Positions 36,263 to 45,810 are shown, numbered from the stretch's first letter. The stretch: DNA of 61,110 nt from Candidatus Kuenenia stuttgartensis (GCA_945865635.1 CAMBEP010000028.1:1-61110), one strand, 5' to 3'. Made by a program: numbers and translations. Notes: generated by a model from the letters alone, not told the origin.

Positions 36263-36345
36263 GATTTTCTCGGCTTGTGTTTTTTGGCATTTCTGCAAGG
36301 ATATTTTAAAGATATTGATCGTAACGGTCGGGAAGGAGCCTCGCC

Positions 36346-36984
36346 GTGGTATGTCCCAGATGGATCACTGCAATTGTTGTCGCAACTGCCCTCGGAGCAA
36401 TCTCAGGGTGTCGGACGATTCGTCCTGAAGTGCCACCACCTCCGCAGTTTGCATCGGATGGCAGGAAGCTTGGCTCAAATTTGGTCGGCTTTGGTTCAGC
36501 GCCGAGAGCCGGCTATATGGTTGACGCCTCAACCCAAACCGCACCGGGAATGGCGTCGCCCGGTGGCGACCAGTCATCGATCGCCAGTCGCAATGCCCCA
36601 TCTGGACCATCCTCAGCCGGATCCAGCTTTCCAACATCGACCCCAGCCACAACACCCGGCACACCCTTGACAACCCCGAGTTCTGGTCAATTGGCGGGCA
36701 TGCCGAAAAGTCGTGGTGCAGGCGGAATCTTCAGTGGCATTGGCAGTTCGGCGAAGCCCAAGAAGGACAGCGAGATTGTGACGGCCGGCAACACCGAAGA
36801 ATCTCCGCCAGTCACTCCACTTGACCCGCCTGTCAGTCTGCCGCCTCCGCCCCTTGTTCCGCCCCCATCTGGTGTTGCTCCGCCAGCTCTGGAAATTCCT
36901 AAGGACACGACAAGTCAGCAGTCACCGTCGGCACTTCCACCCGAATCGGCCATACCACCCTTGGTGCCTGAGCGAATGCCGTGA
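36346..36984 (+). CDS. Proline-rich lipoprotein
   Basis: 212 residues. Residues 1-22 form a lipoprotein signal with lipobox ISGC (predicted lipidated Cys at 22). The mature part is low-complexity and rich in Pro, Ser, Gly and Thr (PPPP and SPGG stretches), with no recognised fold. It may act as a spacer or surface-exposed linker. AGGAG is well placed before the GTG start at 36346. Its stop overlaps the start of the pseudouridine synthase gene by GTGA, so the two are coupled. The function is unknown. Confidence 0.75.
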   Translation: MVCPRWITAIVVATALGAISGCRTIRPEVPPPPQFASDGRKLGSNLVGFGSAPRAGYMVDASTQTAPGMASPGGDQSSIASRNAPSGPSSAGSSFPTSTPATTPGTPLTTPSSGQLAGMPKSRGAGGIFSGIGSSAKPKKDSEIVTAGNTEESPPVTPLDPPVSLPPPPLVPPPSGVAPPALEIPKDTTSQQSPSALPPESAIPPLVPERMP

Positions 36985-37802
36985 GCCTTCCTGACGCAGA
37001 GCCCGGCCCTGACCGCTCGACCCATCATCAGGCTGAGTCCGCCCGCATGGCTGCGGATTGCGAGCCGGAAATCATTGAAGAAGATGGCAGTATGGCCATC
37101 GTTCACAAGCCTGCCGGCTGGCTCACCGTTCCCGGCACACCCGGGACACTTTCAAGCCGAGATCCATCGGTACAGGCCTGGCTTGCCGATCGCTGGAAGC
37201 TGGCCACGGGCGAGCCTGGGTTTGTGGGTACAGTTCATCGGCTTGACAGGCCCGTTTCAGGCGTCATGGTTTGGGCCAAGAGCCCTCGATCGGCCCGCCG
37301 GCTCGCCGAGCAGTTTTCCGGCGGCAAGGTTTTAAAGCAATATTGGGCCGTGATGGCTGGCGAGACGCAGGTAAGTTCTGGGACTTGGGAGGATTGGCTG
37401 ATTCTGGATCGGCATGAAGGCCGAAATGTGGTGCGACGATGTTCGCCTGGAACCCCGCAGGGGCGGCCAGCCCACACCGACTGGCAGAAGCTGGCAGCAG
37501 AGGGGTTAAATCCAAGACTCTCCTGGCTTTCGCTCTGGCCCAGAACCGGGCGAATGCATCAGCTCAGGGTTCAGACATCAGAGCGAGGTTGGCCAATTGT
37601 GGGCGATTCCGGATATGGATCCGTGGCCCCATGGCCTCATCCCTGGAAGATTGCTTTGCATGCCCGTTCCCTGACTTTTCGTCACCCGGAAACCCAGCAA
37701 TTGATCTTGGCTGAGGCCGCCGTCGGCCCGCACTGGTCGGCTTTGGGCCATGTTCAGGAATGGTTCGAGCCAACGGAAAGATTCCGCGTGAAGCGATCCT
37801 GA
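36981..37802 (+). CDS. RluA-family pseudouridine synthase
   Basis: 273 residues. The RluA/RsuA fold signature HRLDRPVSGVMVWAK holds the catalytic Asp. KPAGWLTVPG and LWPRTGRMHQLRVQ complete the core. There is no S4 domain at the N-terminus. Members modify rRNA or tRNA uridines; the site cannot be predicted here. The GTG at 36981 overlaps the upstream stop; an ATG at 37047 (before AADCEPEIIEED) is also possible, and the first about 22 residues look poorly conserved. Together with truB it is the second pseudouridine synthase of the window. Confidence 0.9.
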   Translation: MSLPDAEPGPDRSTHHQAESARMAADCEPEIIEEDGSMAIVHKPAGWLTVPGTPGTLSSRDPSVQAWLADRWKLATGEPGFVGTVHRLDRPVSGVMVWAKSPRSARRLAEQFSGGKVLKQYWAVMAGETQVSSGTWEDWLILDRHEGRNVVRRCSPGTPQGRPAHTDWQKLAAEGLNPRLSWLSLWPRTGRMHQLRVQTSERGWPIVGDSGYGSVAPWPHPWKIALHARSLTFRHPETQQLILAEAAVGPHWSALGHVQEWFEPTERFRVKRS

Positions 37803-37812
37803 TTTTCTATCT

Positions 37813-37908
37813 TATAGTTGTCGCGGCCACACATGATACGTCGTATCATAATGATGCCTCCGGCATCGTCTCGATCAAAAAGTGCCATTCATGGCCGCGA
37901 AGAGAATA
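37813..37908 (+). repeat. Short palindromic repeat of the same family, copy C
   Basis: 96 bases with inverted ends: TATAGTTGTCGCGGCCA on the left and, from the right, TATTCTCTTCGCGGCCA. The centre carries GATGCC-TCC-GGCATC. It shares its first 27 bases with copy D (60928) and its ends with the 272-bp copies, but lacks the REP arms and the long palindrome. The 10-base sequence TTTTCTATCT occurs immediately left (37803-37812) and again at 37915-37924, a possible target duplication if the true right end is at 37914. It lies between the RluA-type gene and trpD, downstream of both. Confidence 0.8.
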
Positions 37909-37960
37909 AAAGGCTTTTCTATCTAGTTCCTGATCCAATTCACTTCCCATGTCTGACCAT

Positions 37961-38998
37961 TTACCTGCTCTGAGTAAATCTTGCGTAATCGGTCAGTTTT
38001 GACATGGCTTTGCCCGACTCAATCACCTGACGGGCCAGGCCCACTCCAGCGATTGGCGAGCCCACTTTGCCCGCCACCCACAGAGCTGCGGCCGCATTCG
38101 CCACAATATACGCTTCATCGGCAGGGTGTTCCGGCCTGGCTTCAAAGACGGACCTGATTCGCCGGGCACTCTCTTCAGGCGAATCGACCTGTACGCAATT
38201 CGGGTGATACATGGGCAGGCCAAAGGTCAGTTCGGGATGCCAAAGATGCTCTTCGCAACCCTCCGGCGTGACAATCAGGGCGCGTGTCGGGGCGCCGAGC
38301 GAGACTTCATCAAGCCCATCCTGACCACTGATAATGGCCGCCCTCGTAATGCCCTTCTTCTGAAGAACTTCGGCAAAGAGTTCGGCCAATGCAATGTCGG
38401 CGACACCCAGCAACTGGTGAGTCGGTCTGGCTGGGTTGGCCAGCGGCCCAACCATATTAAAGACTGTGCGAAATGGAAGGCTTTTGCGGATTGGGGCCAA
38501 TGTTTTTAAAGCAGGGTGGAAGGCCGGCGCAAACAAGAACGCAAACCCTTGCTCAATAACAGACTGCCGCAACTGATCGACGGCAAGGTCGAGCCTGATT
38601 CCAAGCTTTTCAAGCACTTCGGAGCTTCCCGACTTGCCGGTCGCAGACCGATTTCCGTGCTTGACGACGGTCACTCCCGCCGCAGCGCAAACGAATGCTG
38701 CTGCAGTCGATATGTTTAGCGAGCAAGCGTGGTCTCCACCAGTTCCGCAGGTGTCCAGGCGGATGGAGTCGAGGCTCTCGGCAGGGCCGAAATCGACCAT
38801 CCGGGCCATCACCGCATCGACAGCTGCCGCAAGCGTTTCGCCATTTTCGCCGGCCATGCGTAAAGCCGTTAGCCAGCCAGCCGCCATCGATGGCGGGACG
38901 TCCGGGTCAAGCAAGTCATCAAATGCCAGCCGAAGTTGCTGAGGATTAAGTTTTTGCCCTTGCACAAGGCTTGCAAGCGAGTCTCTCAGGTGAATCAT
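37961..38998 (-). CDS. trpD: Anthranilate phosphoribosyltransferase
   Basis: 345 residues. TrpD transfers phosphoribose from PRPP to anthranilate in tryptophan synthesis. The PRPP-binding DTCGTGGD and the KHGNRSATGKSGSSEVLE segment are intact, as are FLFAPAFHPA and the following R..LPFRTVFNMVGPLANP. The start overlaps the stop of the upstream HtrA gene (ATGA), so they form an operon. No other trp gene is in the window, and pairing trpD with a protease gene is unusual. Copy C of the repeat lies just downstream. Confidence 0.96.
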   Translation of the reverse strand: MIHLRDSLASLVQGQKLNPQQLRLAFDDLLDPDVPPSMAAGWLTALRMAGENGETLAAAVDAVMARMVDFGPAESLDSIRLDTCGTGGDHACSLNISTAAAFVCAAAGVTVVKHGNRSATGKSGSSEVLEKLGIRLDLAVDQLRQSVIEQGFAFLFAPAFHPALKTLAPIRKSLPFRTVFNMVGPLANPARPTHQLLGVADIALAELFAEVLQKKGITRAAIISGQDGLDEVSLGAPTRALIVTPEGCEEHLWHPELTFGLPMYHPNCVQVDSPEESARRIRSVFEARPEHPADEAYIVANAAAALWVAGKVGSPIAGVGLARQVIESGKAMSKLTDYARFTQSR

Positions 38999-40578
38999 GA
39001 GTCAACTTTCAGCACAAACGTTTGCGATGCCTCGCCGGGCTTTGTTCGCATGACTTCAATTTCCAGGGGTTTGCCCGCCTTGCCGCCAGGCACTTCATCC
39101 GTCGCCAGCTTCAAGGCGTCCATGACAGCTTTGGCCGTCGTAAACCGGCGCCCATTGATGGCTGTGATGACATCGCCTGATGCCAACTCTTTTGCCAGCG
39201 GGCTTGAGGTCTCAACCTCAATCACAACAGCACCTTGCGTGCCTTCCGTTAATCCCATTCGGGCTGACTGGCCGGGTTCCAGGTCTGTCACCAGCAAGCC
39301 CCATGAGCCTTGGATCGACTTGCCGGGCCTGGTCTCTGGCCGAGGCCTTCGGATCGGGCTGCTGGGCCTGTCGTTTGATGGAATCTGCGGCATTTGGGCA
39401 AGAACCCGATCGCGTGCCCCGACTGTCACCTGGAGTGAGATCCGTTTTCTGTCTCGCCAAATCACGACCTCGGCCGGCTTTCCGATCGGGGCCATACTCA
39501 CCAGATTGATTAAGTGATTGAGGTCGGTTACGTCATTCTGGTTGAACCTCAGAATGACATCCTGGCCCTTGAGGCCAGCCAACAGGGCAGGCGATTCCGG
39601 ATGCACTGCCGTGACAATGGCTCCTCGTGGTCGATCAAGCCCAAGTTCTTCGGCTTTATGGGCTAAAAGTTCGTCCAGATCAATGCCCATGGCGCCTCGA
39701 TTGACCCGGCCATTGCTCAGCAGTTGATCCATAATCCAGCGGGCAAGATTGATCGGGATGGAGAACCCGACACCTTCGCTTCCCCCACCTTGCGATGCGA
39801 TTGCTGTGTTGATTCCGATAATCTCGCCCTTCAGGTTGACCAGAGGGCCGCCCGAATTGCCTGGATTGATTGCAGCATCGGTCTGAAGGAAGTCCTGATT
39901 CTCAACTCCGTCCTGAAATAGTTCTGCCTCGTGACGTCCCCGAGCCGAGATGATTCCCTGGCTCACTGAGTGCATCAGTCCAAATGGGCTGCCAAGGGCC
40001 AGCACCCAAGTGCCGACGGAGATCTCGTCGGAATCGCCCATTCGAGCCGGCACGAGTCGAGGGGCACTGTCGGAAATTTTGAGGATCGCAATGTCGGCCT
40101 TAAGGTCGGCCCAGACTCGCTCAGGAGAAATCACACGACCATCCGCAAGTTGAATACGGATGGATCTTGGAGGGGCGTCCTGTACCACATGGTTATTCGT
40201 CAGAATGTATTGCCCAGGATAGTTTGTGGCCACCACCACGCCCGATCCACTTTCTTCGACCTCTCCACCCTGCGCCTTATTAGGTAGGGTTTTACGAGCA
40301 TTTATATGCACGACTGAAGGCGACATGACCTTGGCCACCTTCTGGAAGATTTCGTTGACAGGTGCAAACTGCTCGTAAGCCGTCTGTAAATCTTTGTGGA
40401 TTTCTGATTCTGTGCCGCGAGGGTTGGTAACGGCGACTTTAATGTCTTTGATAGAATTATGTTGCGGCGGAATTTGTGCCGCCAGGCTGGGGCTGTGGTG
40501 GTCTGCCAGCCTCCAGCCGAGATCAAGCCCCAGGAAAAGTGTCGGTACCAGCCAAACCCATGGGACACGTCGGGTCAT
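38995..40578 (-). CDS. HtrA/DegP-type serine protease with two PDZ domains
   Basis: 527 residues. An N-terminal membrane helix or signal (about 8-22) precedes the trypsin-like domain with the catalytic His in ILTNNHVV, Asp in KADIAILKI and Ser in NPGNSGGPLV. Two PDZ domains follow (GAIVTAVHPESPALLAGLKGQDVIL and the C-terminal GAVVIEVETSSPLAKELASGDVIT). It is expected to degrade or refold damaged envelope proteins. The start at 40578 has GGGG upstream; the far upstream ATG at 40602 is less likely. It is coupled to trpD. Confidence 0.94.
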   Translation of the reverse strand: MTRRVPWVWLVPTLFLGLDLGWRLADHHSPSLAAQIPPQHNSIKDIKVAVTNPRGTESEIHKDLQTAYEQFAPVNEIFQKVAKVMSPSVVHINARKTLPNKAQGGEVEESGSGVVVATNYPGQYILTNNHVVQDAPPRSIRIQLADGRVISPERVWADLKADIAILKISDSAPRLVPARMGDSDEISVGTWVLALGSPFGLMHSVSQGIISARGRHEAELFQDGVENQDFLQTDAAINPGNSGGPLVNLKGEIIGINTAIASQGGGSEGVGFSIPINLARWIMDQLLSNGRVNRGAMGIDLDELLAHKAEELGLDRPRGAIVTAVHPESPALLAGLKGQDVILRFNQNDVTDLNHLINLVSMAPIGKPAEVVIWRDRKRISLQVTVGARDRVLAQMPQIPSNDRPSSPIRRPRPETRPGKSIQGSWGLLVTDLEPGQSARMGLTEGTQGAVVIEVETSSPLAKELASGDVITAINGRRFTTAKAVMDALKLATDEVPGGKAGKPLEIEVMRTKPGEASQTFVLKVDS

Positions 40579-40779
40579 GGAATGCTGCCCCTTTGTTATC
40601 ATTGGGTGTCGTGCCTGATTTGGTTGAAACCTGGTTGATTCGGATTAAAAGCTGCCGAATGTGATGACCCGAACCTCTGACTATCATAAACAAAGCGGAT
40701 GCAAATCCAAGAGAGAAGGACCGAACCTTCGGAAAGTTGCGGCCCTTTTCAAGTTTTTTTAGATTTCTGGTCGTCTGGA

Positions 40780-41259
40780 TCAACGACTGGCCTCGCTGTA
40801 GCCAGCTTCGAGTTCGCTCAGATTGACGCGACTTTCGATGTTGGTGTCGCGAATTGAGCCCCATCGACCTTGAGATTGCGACGATCGCCTCATCATTCCC
40901 ATGGCTCCCCGGCGTTCGTTTTCACGGGCACAACTGATACACGAATTGGTGTAAGGCAAGGCATTGATTCGATCTACAGCGATTTTCTCGCCACAGAATT
41001 CACATCGGCCATAGACGCCTCGTGCCATCATGTCCAGAGCATGTTCAATCTGTTCCAGTTCGTGGCTTTCAAGTTCCACAAGTTGTGTGTTGATCTCTTC
41101 GTTGGCGGCATCTACGGCAGCATCAACCGAGTCGCCTACAAAATCTTCCGCTGCAACCTCGCGAAGGCTTGTCAGGTCGCCAGCCAAAGCCCGTCTCAGT
41201 GCATCCCGTCGGGTTGTCAGGCGGTTGTGCAGTTTTTGCATGGATTCTTTGCGTAACAT
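40780..41259 (-). CDS. DksA/TraR-type C4 zinc-finger protein
   Basis: 159 residues. The four zinc ligands are in CEFCGEKI and SCISCARE (C-x2-C-x17-C-x2-C), the DksA/TraR layout. Before the finger there is a long helical region (about 1-85) with the acid-rich VDAAVDAANEEINTQLVELESHELEQIEHAL, which in DksA forms the coiled coil that reaches into the RNA polymerase channel; after it a Ser/Arg-rich tail of about 50 residues. Such proteins tune transcription with ppGpp. The start at 41259 has AGAGGACGG upstream; the frame stays open 133 codons further, but that part is not protein-like. Confidence 0.88.
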   Translation of the reverse strand: MLRKESMQKLHNRLTTRRDALRRALAGDLTSLREVAAEDFVGDSVDAAVDAANEEINTQLVELESHELEQIEHALDMMARGVYGRCEFCGEKIAVDRINALPYTNSCISCARENERRGAMGMMRRSSQSQGRWGSIRDTNIESRVNLSELEAGYSEASR

Positions 41260-41897
41260 TGTTCCGTCCTCTTGGTCTGAATTCGCATGGTTGAAAGTCG
41301 GACAACCGGGTGTTGGCCTGCATTTATGAATGGATGTATCAGTACGCAGGGAATGAACCCCGCATGAAATCTTGCGGATGTCGAATCGGGCTGTGACACC
41401 CTGGATCCGATTCTTTGCCAATTGCCCCGGTTGCCAAGATCGCAAGTATTCATCAATACTTCTATTGACAATTATGCACTCAAATTCTTTCAAATGCGTT
41501 TGCGACCTCGAAGTTATTACGCTCAGTTCCCAAAAAAGTTTGCAAAATTTACTAAAAATTTCAGCGGAATGTCTGTGAGATAGATTGTAATTCAGTGTTT
41601 TTATTAGACTTATGGGCTGATTAAGACTGTCTTGTTCTGCCAGGCCAGACGGATTCAAGCATGAGGCTTTAAAACATCATGGGGGTGCGGACATCAGCGG
41701 ATCTGATTGTTTTTTGAAAAATTTCAGACCAGGGCGGAACCTTTTGCTTGCACCTGTGTTTGATAAATTAGATGATAAGGGTCCGTTCCATCTCAAAGCC
41801 ATGGTTCCCTTGGCTCTTTCCCGCCTTGATCCGCTCCCGTTTCACGGGAGTGTAACCGCTCAATCTTGCTTGCTTCTGAATCAAGGATTAGATCGTC
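41260..41897. other. Divergent intergenic region
   Basis: About 640 bases, the largest gene-free stretch of the window. It separates the minus-strand DksA-like gene from the plus-strand DUF1549 gene and must hold both promoters. A small hairpin (CTCCCGT at 41837-41843 with ACGGGAG at 41847-41853) lies 45 bases before the DUF1549 start and has no T-run. The 41500-41600 part is AT-rich. No coding frame, tRNA or repeat was recognised. Confidence 0.5.
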
Positions 41898-44327
41898 ATG
41901 CCAGAAATAATGGCGAATCCACCGAAACGATCTCTCGTTTTTATGGCCTGTCTGATCATAATATCGCTTAGTAAAGACACTTCTGCTGAGACGACAACCG
42001 CAGCCAAAGTCGATTTCGAACGGCATATTGTTGGGCTTCTGGGTAAGCTGGGGTGTAATGCGGGTTCGTGCCACGGCTCGTTCCAGGGCAAGGGGGGCTT
42101 GTTTCTGAGCTTGTTTTCCTATGCTCCGGAAAAGGATTACAAGTCTTTGGTGAGGGACGCGTTTGGTCGTCGTGTGAATATCACCGATCCGGATCAGAGC
42201 CTGATACTACTGAAGGCCACAGGGGTTGTTTCACATGGAGGCGGCCTGCGGTTGAGTCGTGGATCGCCTGATTATGAAGCGATCCGGAGCTGGATTGCAG
42301 ATGGGGCCCAGTGGCAGGTGGGAACCGGTCGGATCCGCAAGCTAAGCCTGAGTCCGCCCTCATCCAGGCTTCAGGCCGGGCGTGCTGAAAAGCTCAGGGT
42401 TTTGGCCGAGTTTGAAGATGGGGCAATTGAGGATGTGACGAGGCTGACGGAATTCAAGGTTCAGGACGATTCCGTTTTGGCAGTTGGGGCGGAGGGCATT
42501 GTTTCTGCCCGCCAGCCAGGCGATTCGTCGGTGATTGCAAATTATCTTGGGCAAGTGGTGACAGGTCGATTTTATCAGCCTTGGCCGAATTCGGAATCCG
42601 CAGATGCATCAGAACTTGCAAAGTCCAGTCACCCGATTGACATCATGATTGAAGGGCGATTGGACGAGCTGAATCTGGTTCGATCCGGTCAGGCGACGGA
42701 TTTGGAATTTTTGAGACGTGTGACGCTTGACACGATTGGGCGCCAGCCGACGCCTGTGGAGATTGAGAAATTTCTGGCAGATTCCGCCCCGACAAAGCGT
42801 GAGCAAAAGATCGACGAATTGCTTGTGCATCCGATGCACTCGGCGATTTGGGCGACGAAGCTCTCGGACTGGACGCTCAACAGCCTGGAGTCGATGGAGA
42901 ATCGTCAGGACGTATACCGAAACCTGCGCCCAAAGTGGGCCAAGATGTGGTGGGACTGGCTGCGCACAAGATTTGCCAGAAATGAGCCTTACGACAAGAT
43001 TGTCAGGGGTTTGCTGACGGCCACCAGCCGGGACGACAAGACGCCGGAGACGTGGCTGGCAGACTGGCTTGCTCTGAGTGATGACGCCAGTAAGTCATTC
43101 AATGCCAATTATGCTTCGAAGCCGACCAACGACTTGTTCTGGCGTCGCCAGGGCTTTACCAAAGAGCAGTCGATCGAGCTTATTGCTTCGTCGTTTTTGG
43201 GGTTGCAAATCCAGTGTGCACAATGTCATAAGCATCCATTCGACCGCTGGACCCAGGCGGATTACCGGTCGTTTGAAAATATAGTGATGCCTGTCAAGTT
43301 TGACGCCAACGCTCCCGAATCGCGCAAGTTTTTGAAGGCAGAATCCGATGGTCGGCGTGCCAAGGAGCCTGACGAAATCAAGCAGAGGCAAATTCAGCCC
43401 CATCGTGAAGTTTATGTGGATCAGGGACGCGGCAATTATATGAAGCATCCTGACAATGCGGCTCCCCTGCCTGTCAAGCCGCCTGGTGGTCCTGAATTCA
43501 TGGCCGCCGATCGCCAAATGCCCTCAAAAGATTTTCGGGGCGAACTGGTCGACTGGATGATTAACCCTGAAAACCCCTATTTTGCAGCCAACTTTGCCAA
43601 CCGGGTCTGGGCCCATTATTTTGGGTTTGGAGTGATCAATCCAGTCGATAATTTTGCGGTGGGCAATCCGGCCTCGAATCCAGAACTTTTGAAGGCTTTG
43701 GCTGCGAAATTTATCGAGTTGAAGTTTGACATCCGCGGTTTCGAGCGATTTGTGCTGACCACCCGAGCTTACGATCGGTCGAGCTTGCCGAGTTCGAACA
43801 ATGCAAAGGACAACCGCCACTTTGCCCGTTATGTTCCCCATCCCTTGATGGCCGAAGTGGCGGCCGATGTTCTGGCCGATGCCATTGGCTGGCGACCCGA
43901 TCCAAAGACAATGTTGGATGTTGCGCCTGGAACCCGTGCCATTGAGGTGCCTGGCAATCAGATCAATCAGCGAGATCTGGCTTTCCAGTTCCGCATTTTC
44001 GGTCGCCCGGCCCGGTCCGTTTCATGTGAATGCGAGAGAGCGGCTGATCCCGCGCTTCCTCAGTCGTTATTCCTTGCAGGAGATGACTTTGTGATTCGCG
44101 GTATTGAGCAGGGCCCATGGGCTGATTGGGCTAGAGACGAAGAATGGCCGGATGAGAAGCTGGTCGAGCAGGCATTTTATCGAACGCTTGCGCGGCAGCC
44201 GAATGCCAAAGAGCACTCGTCTGCGATGGAGCGAATTTCAGGAAAACGCGGCGAAGCCCGAATGGAAGGCCTTTCGGACGTAATCTGGGCCCTTGTGAAC
44301 ACCCGCGAGTTCCTATTGAATCACTGA
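41898..44327 (+). CDS. DUF1549/DUF1553 planctomycete cytochrome-type protein, secreted
   Basis: 809 residues. A signal peptide (about 10-30) is followed by a region with the unusual cytochrome-like CNAGSCH at 53-59 (one more residue than CxxCH), a bacterial Ig-like domain (about 145-235, LRVLAEFEDGAIEDVTRL), the DUF1549 domain with a canonical CAQCHKHPFDRW at about 439, and the C-terminal DUF1553 domain (NRVWAHYFGFGVINPVDNF). The His of CxxCH suggests covalent haem. Members are abundant in Planctomycetes with unknown function. The DUF1501 gene follows in the same direction after about 80 bases, the usual partner. Confidence 0.93.
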   Translation: MPEIMANPPKRSLVFMACLIIISLSKDTSAETTTAAKVDFERHIVGLLGKLGCNAGSCHGSFQGKGGLFLSLFSYAPEKDYKSLVRDAFGRRVNITDPDQSLILLKATGVVSHGGGLRLSRGSPDYEAIRSWIADGAQWQVGTGRIRKLSLSPPSSRLQAGRAEKLRVLAEFEDGAIEDVTRLTEFKVQDDSVLAVGAEGIVSARQPGDSSVIANYLGQVVTGRFYQPWPNSESADASELAKSSHPIDIMIEGRLDELNLVRSGQATDLEFLRRVTLDTIGRQPTPVEIEKFLADSAPTKREQKIDELLVHPMHSAIWATKLSDWTLNSLESMENRQDVYRNLRPKWAKMWWDWLRTRFARNEPYDKIVRGLLTATSRDDKTPETWLADWLALSDDASKSFNANYASKPTNDLFWRRQGFTKEQSIELIASSFLGLQIQCAQCHKHPFDRWTQADYRSFENIVMPVKFDANAPESRKFLKAESDGRRAKEPDEIKQRQIQPHREVYVDQGRGNYMKHPDNAAPLPVKPPGGPEFMAADRQMPSKDFRGELVDWMINPENPYFAANFANRVWAHYFGFGVINPVDNFAVGNPASNPELLKALAAKFIELKFDIRGFERFVLTTRAYDRSSLPSSNNAKDNRHFARYVPHPLMAEVAADVLADAIGWRPDPKTMLDVAPGTRAIEVPGNQINQRDLAFQFRIFGRPARSVSCECERAADPALPQSLFLAGDDFVIRGIEQGPWADWARDEEWPDEKLVEQAFYRTLARQPNAKEHSSAMERISGKRGEARMEGLSDVIWALVNTREFLLNH

Positions 44328-44409
44328 TTACGGATGAGTTGAGACGAATTGAGTCGATATCCAAGATTTCTACCAGACAACATGACGGTGCTTAATGGAG
44401 ACCAAGCCG

Positions 44410-45774
44410 ATGAACGACCGTAAAGCGTGGATGACGGATTGCGAAAACTACCATCGCCGCGACTTCCTGAAAGTCGGCTCCGCAGGCCTTTTGGGTCTGA
44501 CACTGGATGATCTCCTACGAGCGGAAGCCCGTGCCCGGGAAGCTGTTCGAGATGGTGGAACCCTGACTGCCGGCCAGCTTCCGAAGCCGGTCATGGGCGG
44601 GCAGAGGGCGAAAAGTGTAATCATGGTCTGGCTGGCCGGTGGGCCTGCAACCATTGATATGTGGGACCCCAAGCCAGACGCTCCAGACACGATTCGGGGC
44701 GATTTCAAGCCAATATCCACCAAAGTTTCCGGCCTTCAGTTCAGCCAGCATTTGCCGAAGATGGCCGCAATTGCCGACAAGACGACCGTTGTGCGATCCA
44801 TTCACCACACCATCGCCGCCCATGAGTTGGGCACTCAGTATATGACGACAGGGAACAAGCCGAACCCGGCCTTGACTTATCCCGCCATGGGGTCAGTCAG
44901 TGCCATGATGCTGAAAACCCCTGTGGGAGTTCCACCTTACGTCTCATTTTCAGATCTCAGGGCCGGTCGGTCTGGTGGTGCGGGCTATCTTGGGCCAGCC
45001 TATAATCCGTTTCCAGTTGAGGCGGGTGGTGGCCGGTTGAGAGTTCGCGGAGTGAGCCTTCCGAAAGAGCTGACGGTGCCGGAACTGGATCGTAGGGACA
45101 AGCTCCGCAATATTTTTGACGAGCAGTTTCATGCGATGGATCAGGGTGTGGAATTGGCCAAGGGGCTTGACAAGTTCCATGTTCAGGCCTTGGACATTCT
45201 TCGTAACGACCGTACTCAGAAGGCGTTCCAATTGACAGATGAATCTGAGGCTGTGCGTGCTGCGTATGGGTCGACACCCTTTGGGCAGTCGGCATTGGCG
45301 GCTCGGCGGTTGGTTGAGGCGGGGGTGAGGTTTGTGACCGTCTCGCTGGGCGGTTGGGACACCCATCGTGATAACTTCAAAAGTTTGGGGACAAGGCTTT
45401 TACCGCAAGTTGACCAGATTCTGTCCACCTTGATCAAAGATCTTGATCAGCGCGGCTTGCTGGACGAGACCATTGTGTATTGTGCTGGCGAATTTGCCCG
45501 GACTCCGAAGGTCAATAAAACAGCGGGCCGAGATCACTGGGCCCGTTCGATGGCTGTTGTTGTGGCCGGCGGCGGCTTCAAGCGAGGCTATGCCCATGGT
45601 ACAACCCAGGCAGACGGCATGGCTCCTGCCACGGATCCAATCTCGCCGGACGACTTGGCAGCCACCATCTTTGGTCAGCTTGGGATCGATCCGCACAAGG
45701 AGCTTCAGACCAACAACGGTCGGCCGATGCAGCTTGTGCGAGATGGGAAGCCTGTTGAGGAACTTCTGGGCTGA
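44410..45774 (+). CDS. DUF1501 protein, Tat-exported
   Basis: 454 residues. A twin-arginine signal (YHRRDFLKVGSAGLLGLT) is followed by the DUF1501 fold, related to the alkaline phosphatase/sulfatase superfamily: VIMVWLAGGPATIDMWDPKP near the start, FVTVSLGGWDTHRDNF and GRDHWARSMAVVVAGGGFKRG later, which carry probable metal-binding residues. Its partner upstream is the DUF1549/DUF1553 gene, and the pair recurs throughout the phylum. The start at 44410 has GGAG ten bases upstream; the ATG at 44395 is a poorer choice. The function is unknown. Confidence 0.93.
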   Translation: MNDRKAWMTDCENYHRRDFLKVGSAGLLGLTLDDLLRAEARAREAVRDGGTLTAGQLPKPVMGGQRAKSVIMVWLAGGPATIDMWDPKPDAPDTIRGDFKPISTKVSGLQFSQHLPKMAAIADKTTVVRSIHHTIAAHELGTQYMTTGNKPNPALTYPAMGSVSAMMLKTPVGVPPYVSFSDLRAGRSGGAGYLGPAYNPFPVEAGGGRLRVRGVSLPKELTVPELDRRDKLRNIFDEQFHAMDQGVELAKGLDKFHVQALDILRNDRTQKAFQLTDESEAVRAAYGSTPFGQSALAARRLVEAGVRFVTVSLGGWDTHRDNFKSLGTRLLPQVDQILSTLIKDLDQRGLLDETIVYCAGEFARTPKVNKTAGRDHWARSMAVVVAGGGFKRGYAHGTTQADGMAPATDPISPDDLAATIFGQLGIDPHKELQTNNGRPMQLVRDGKPVEELLG

Positions 45775-45810
45775 CTTGTGGGGCAATTGAAAACGGCGTC
45801 GAGAAAGAAA

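Noticed and set aside
41500..41560. Alternative sigma-factor promoter for the DksA-like gene (GGGAACT-type box)
   Set aside because: The box is present on the minus strand, but no matching -10 element at proper spacing could be identified.
41260..41658. N-terminal extension of the DksA-like protein (frame stays open for 133 more codons)
   Set aside because: The extension is not protein-like, contains many Cys and His without pattern, and the ribosome site lies at 41259.
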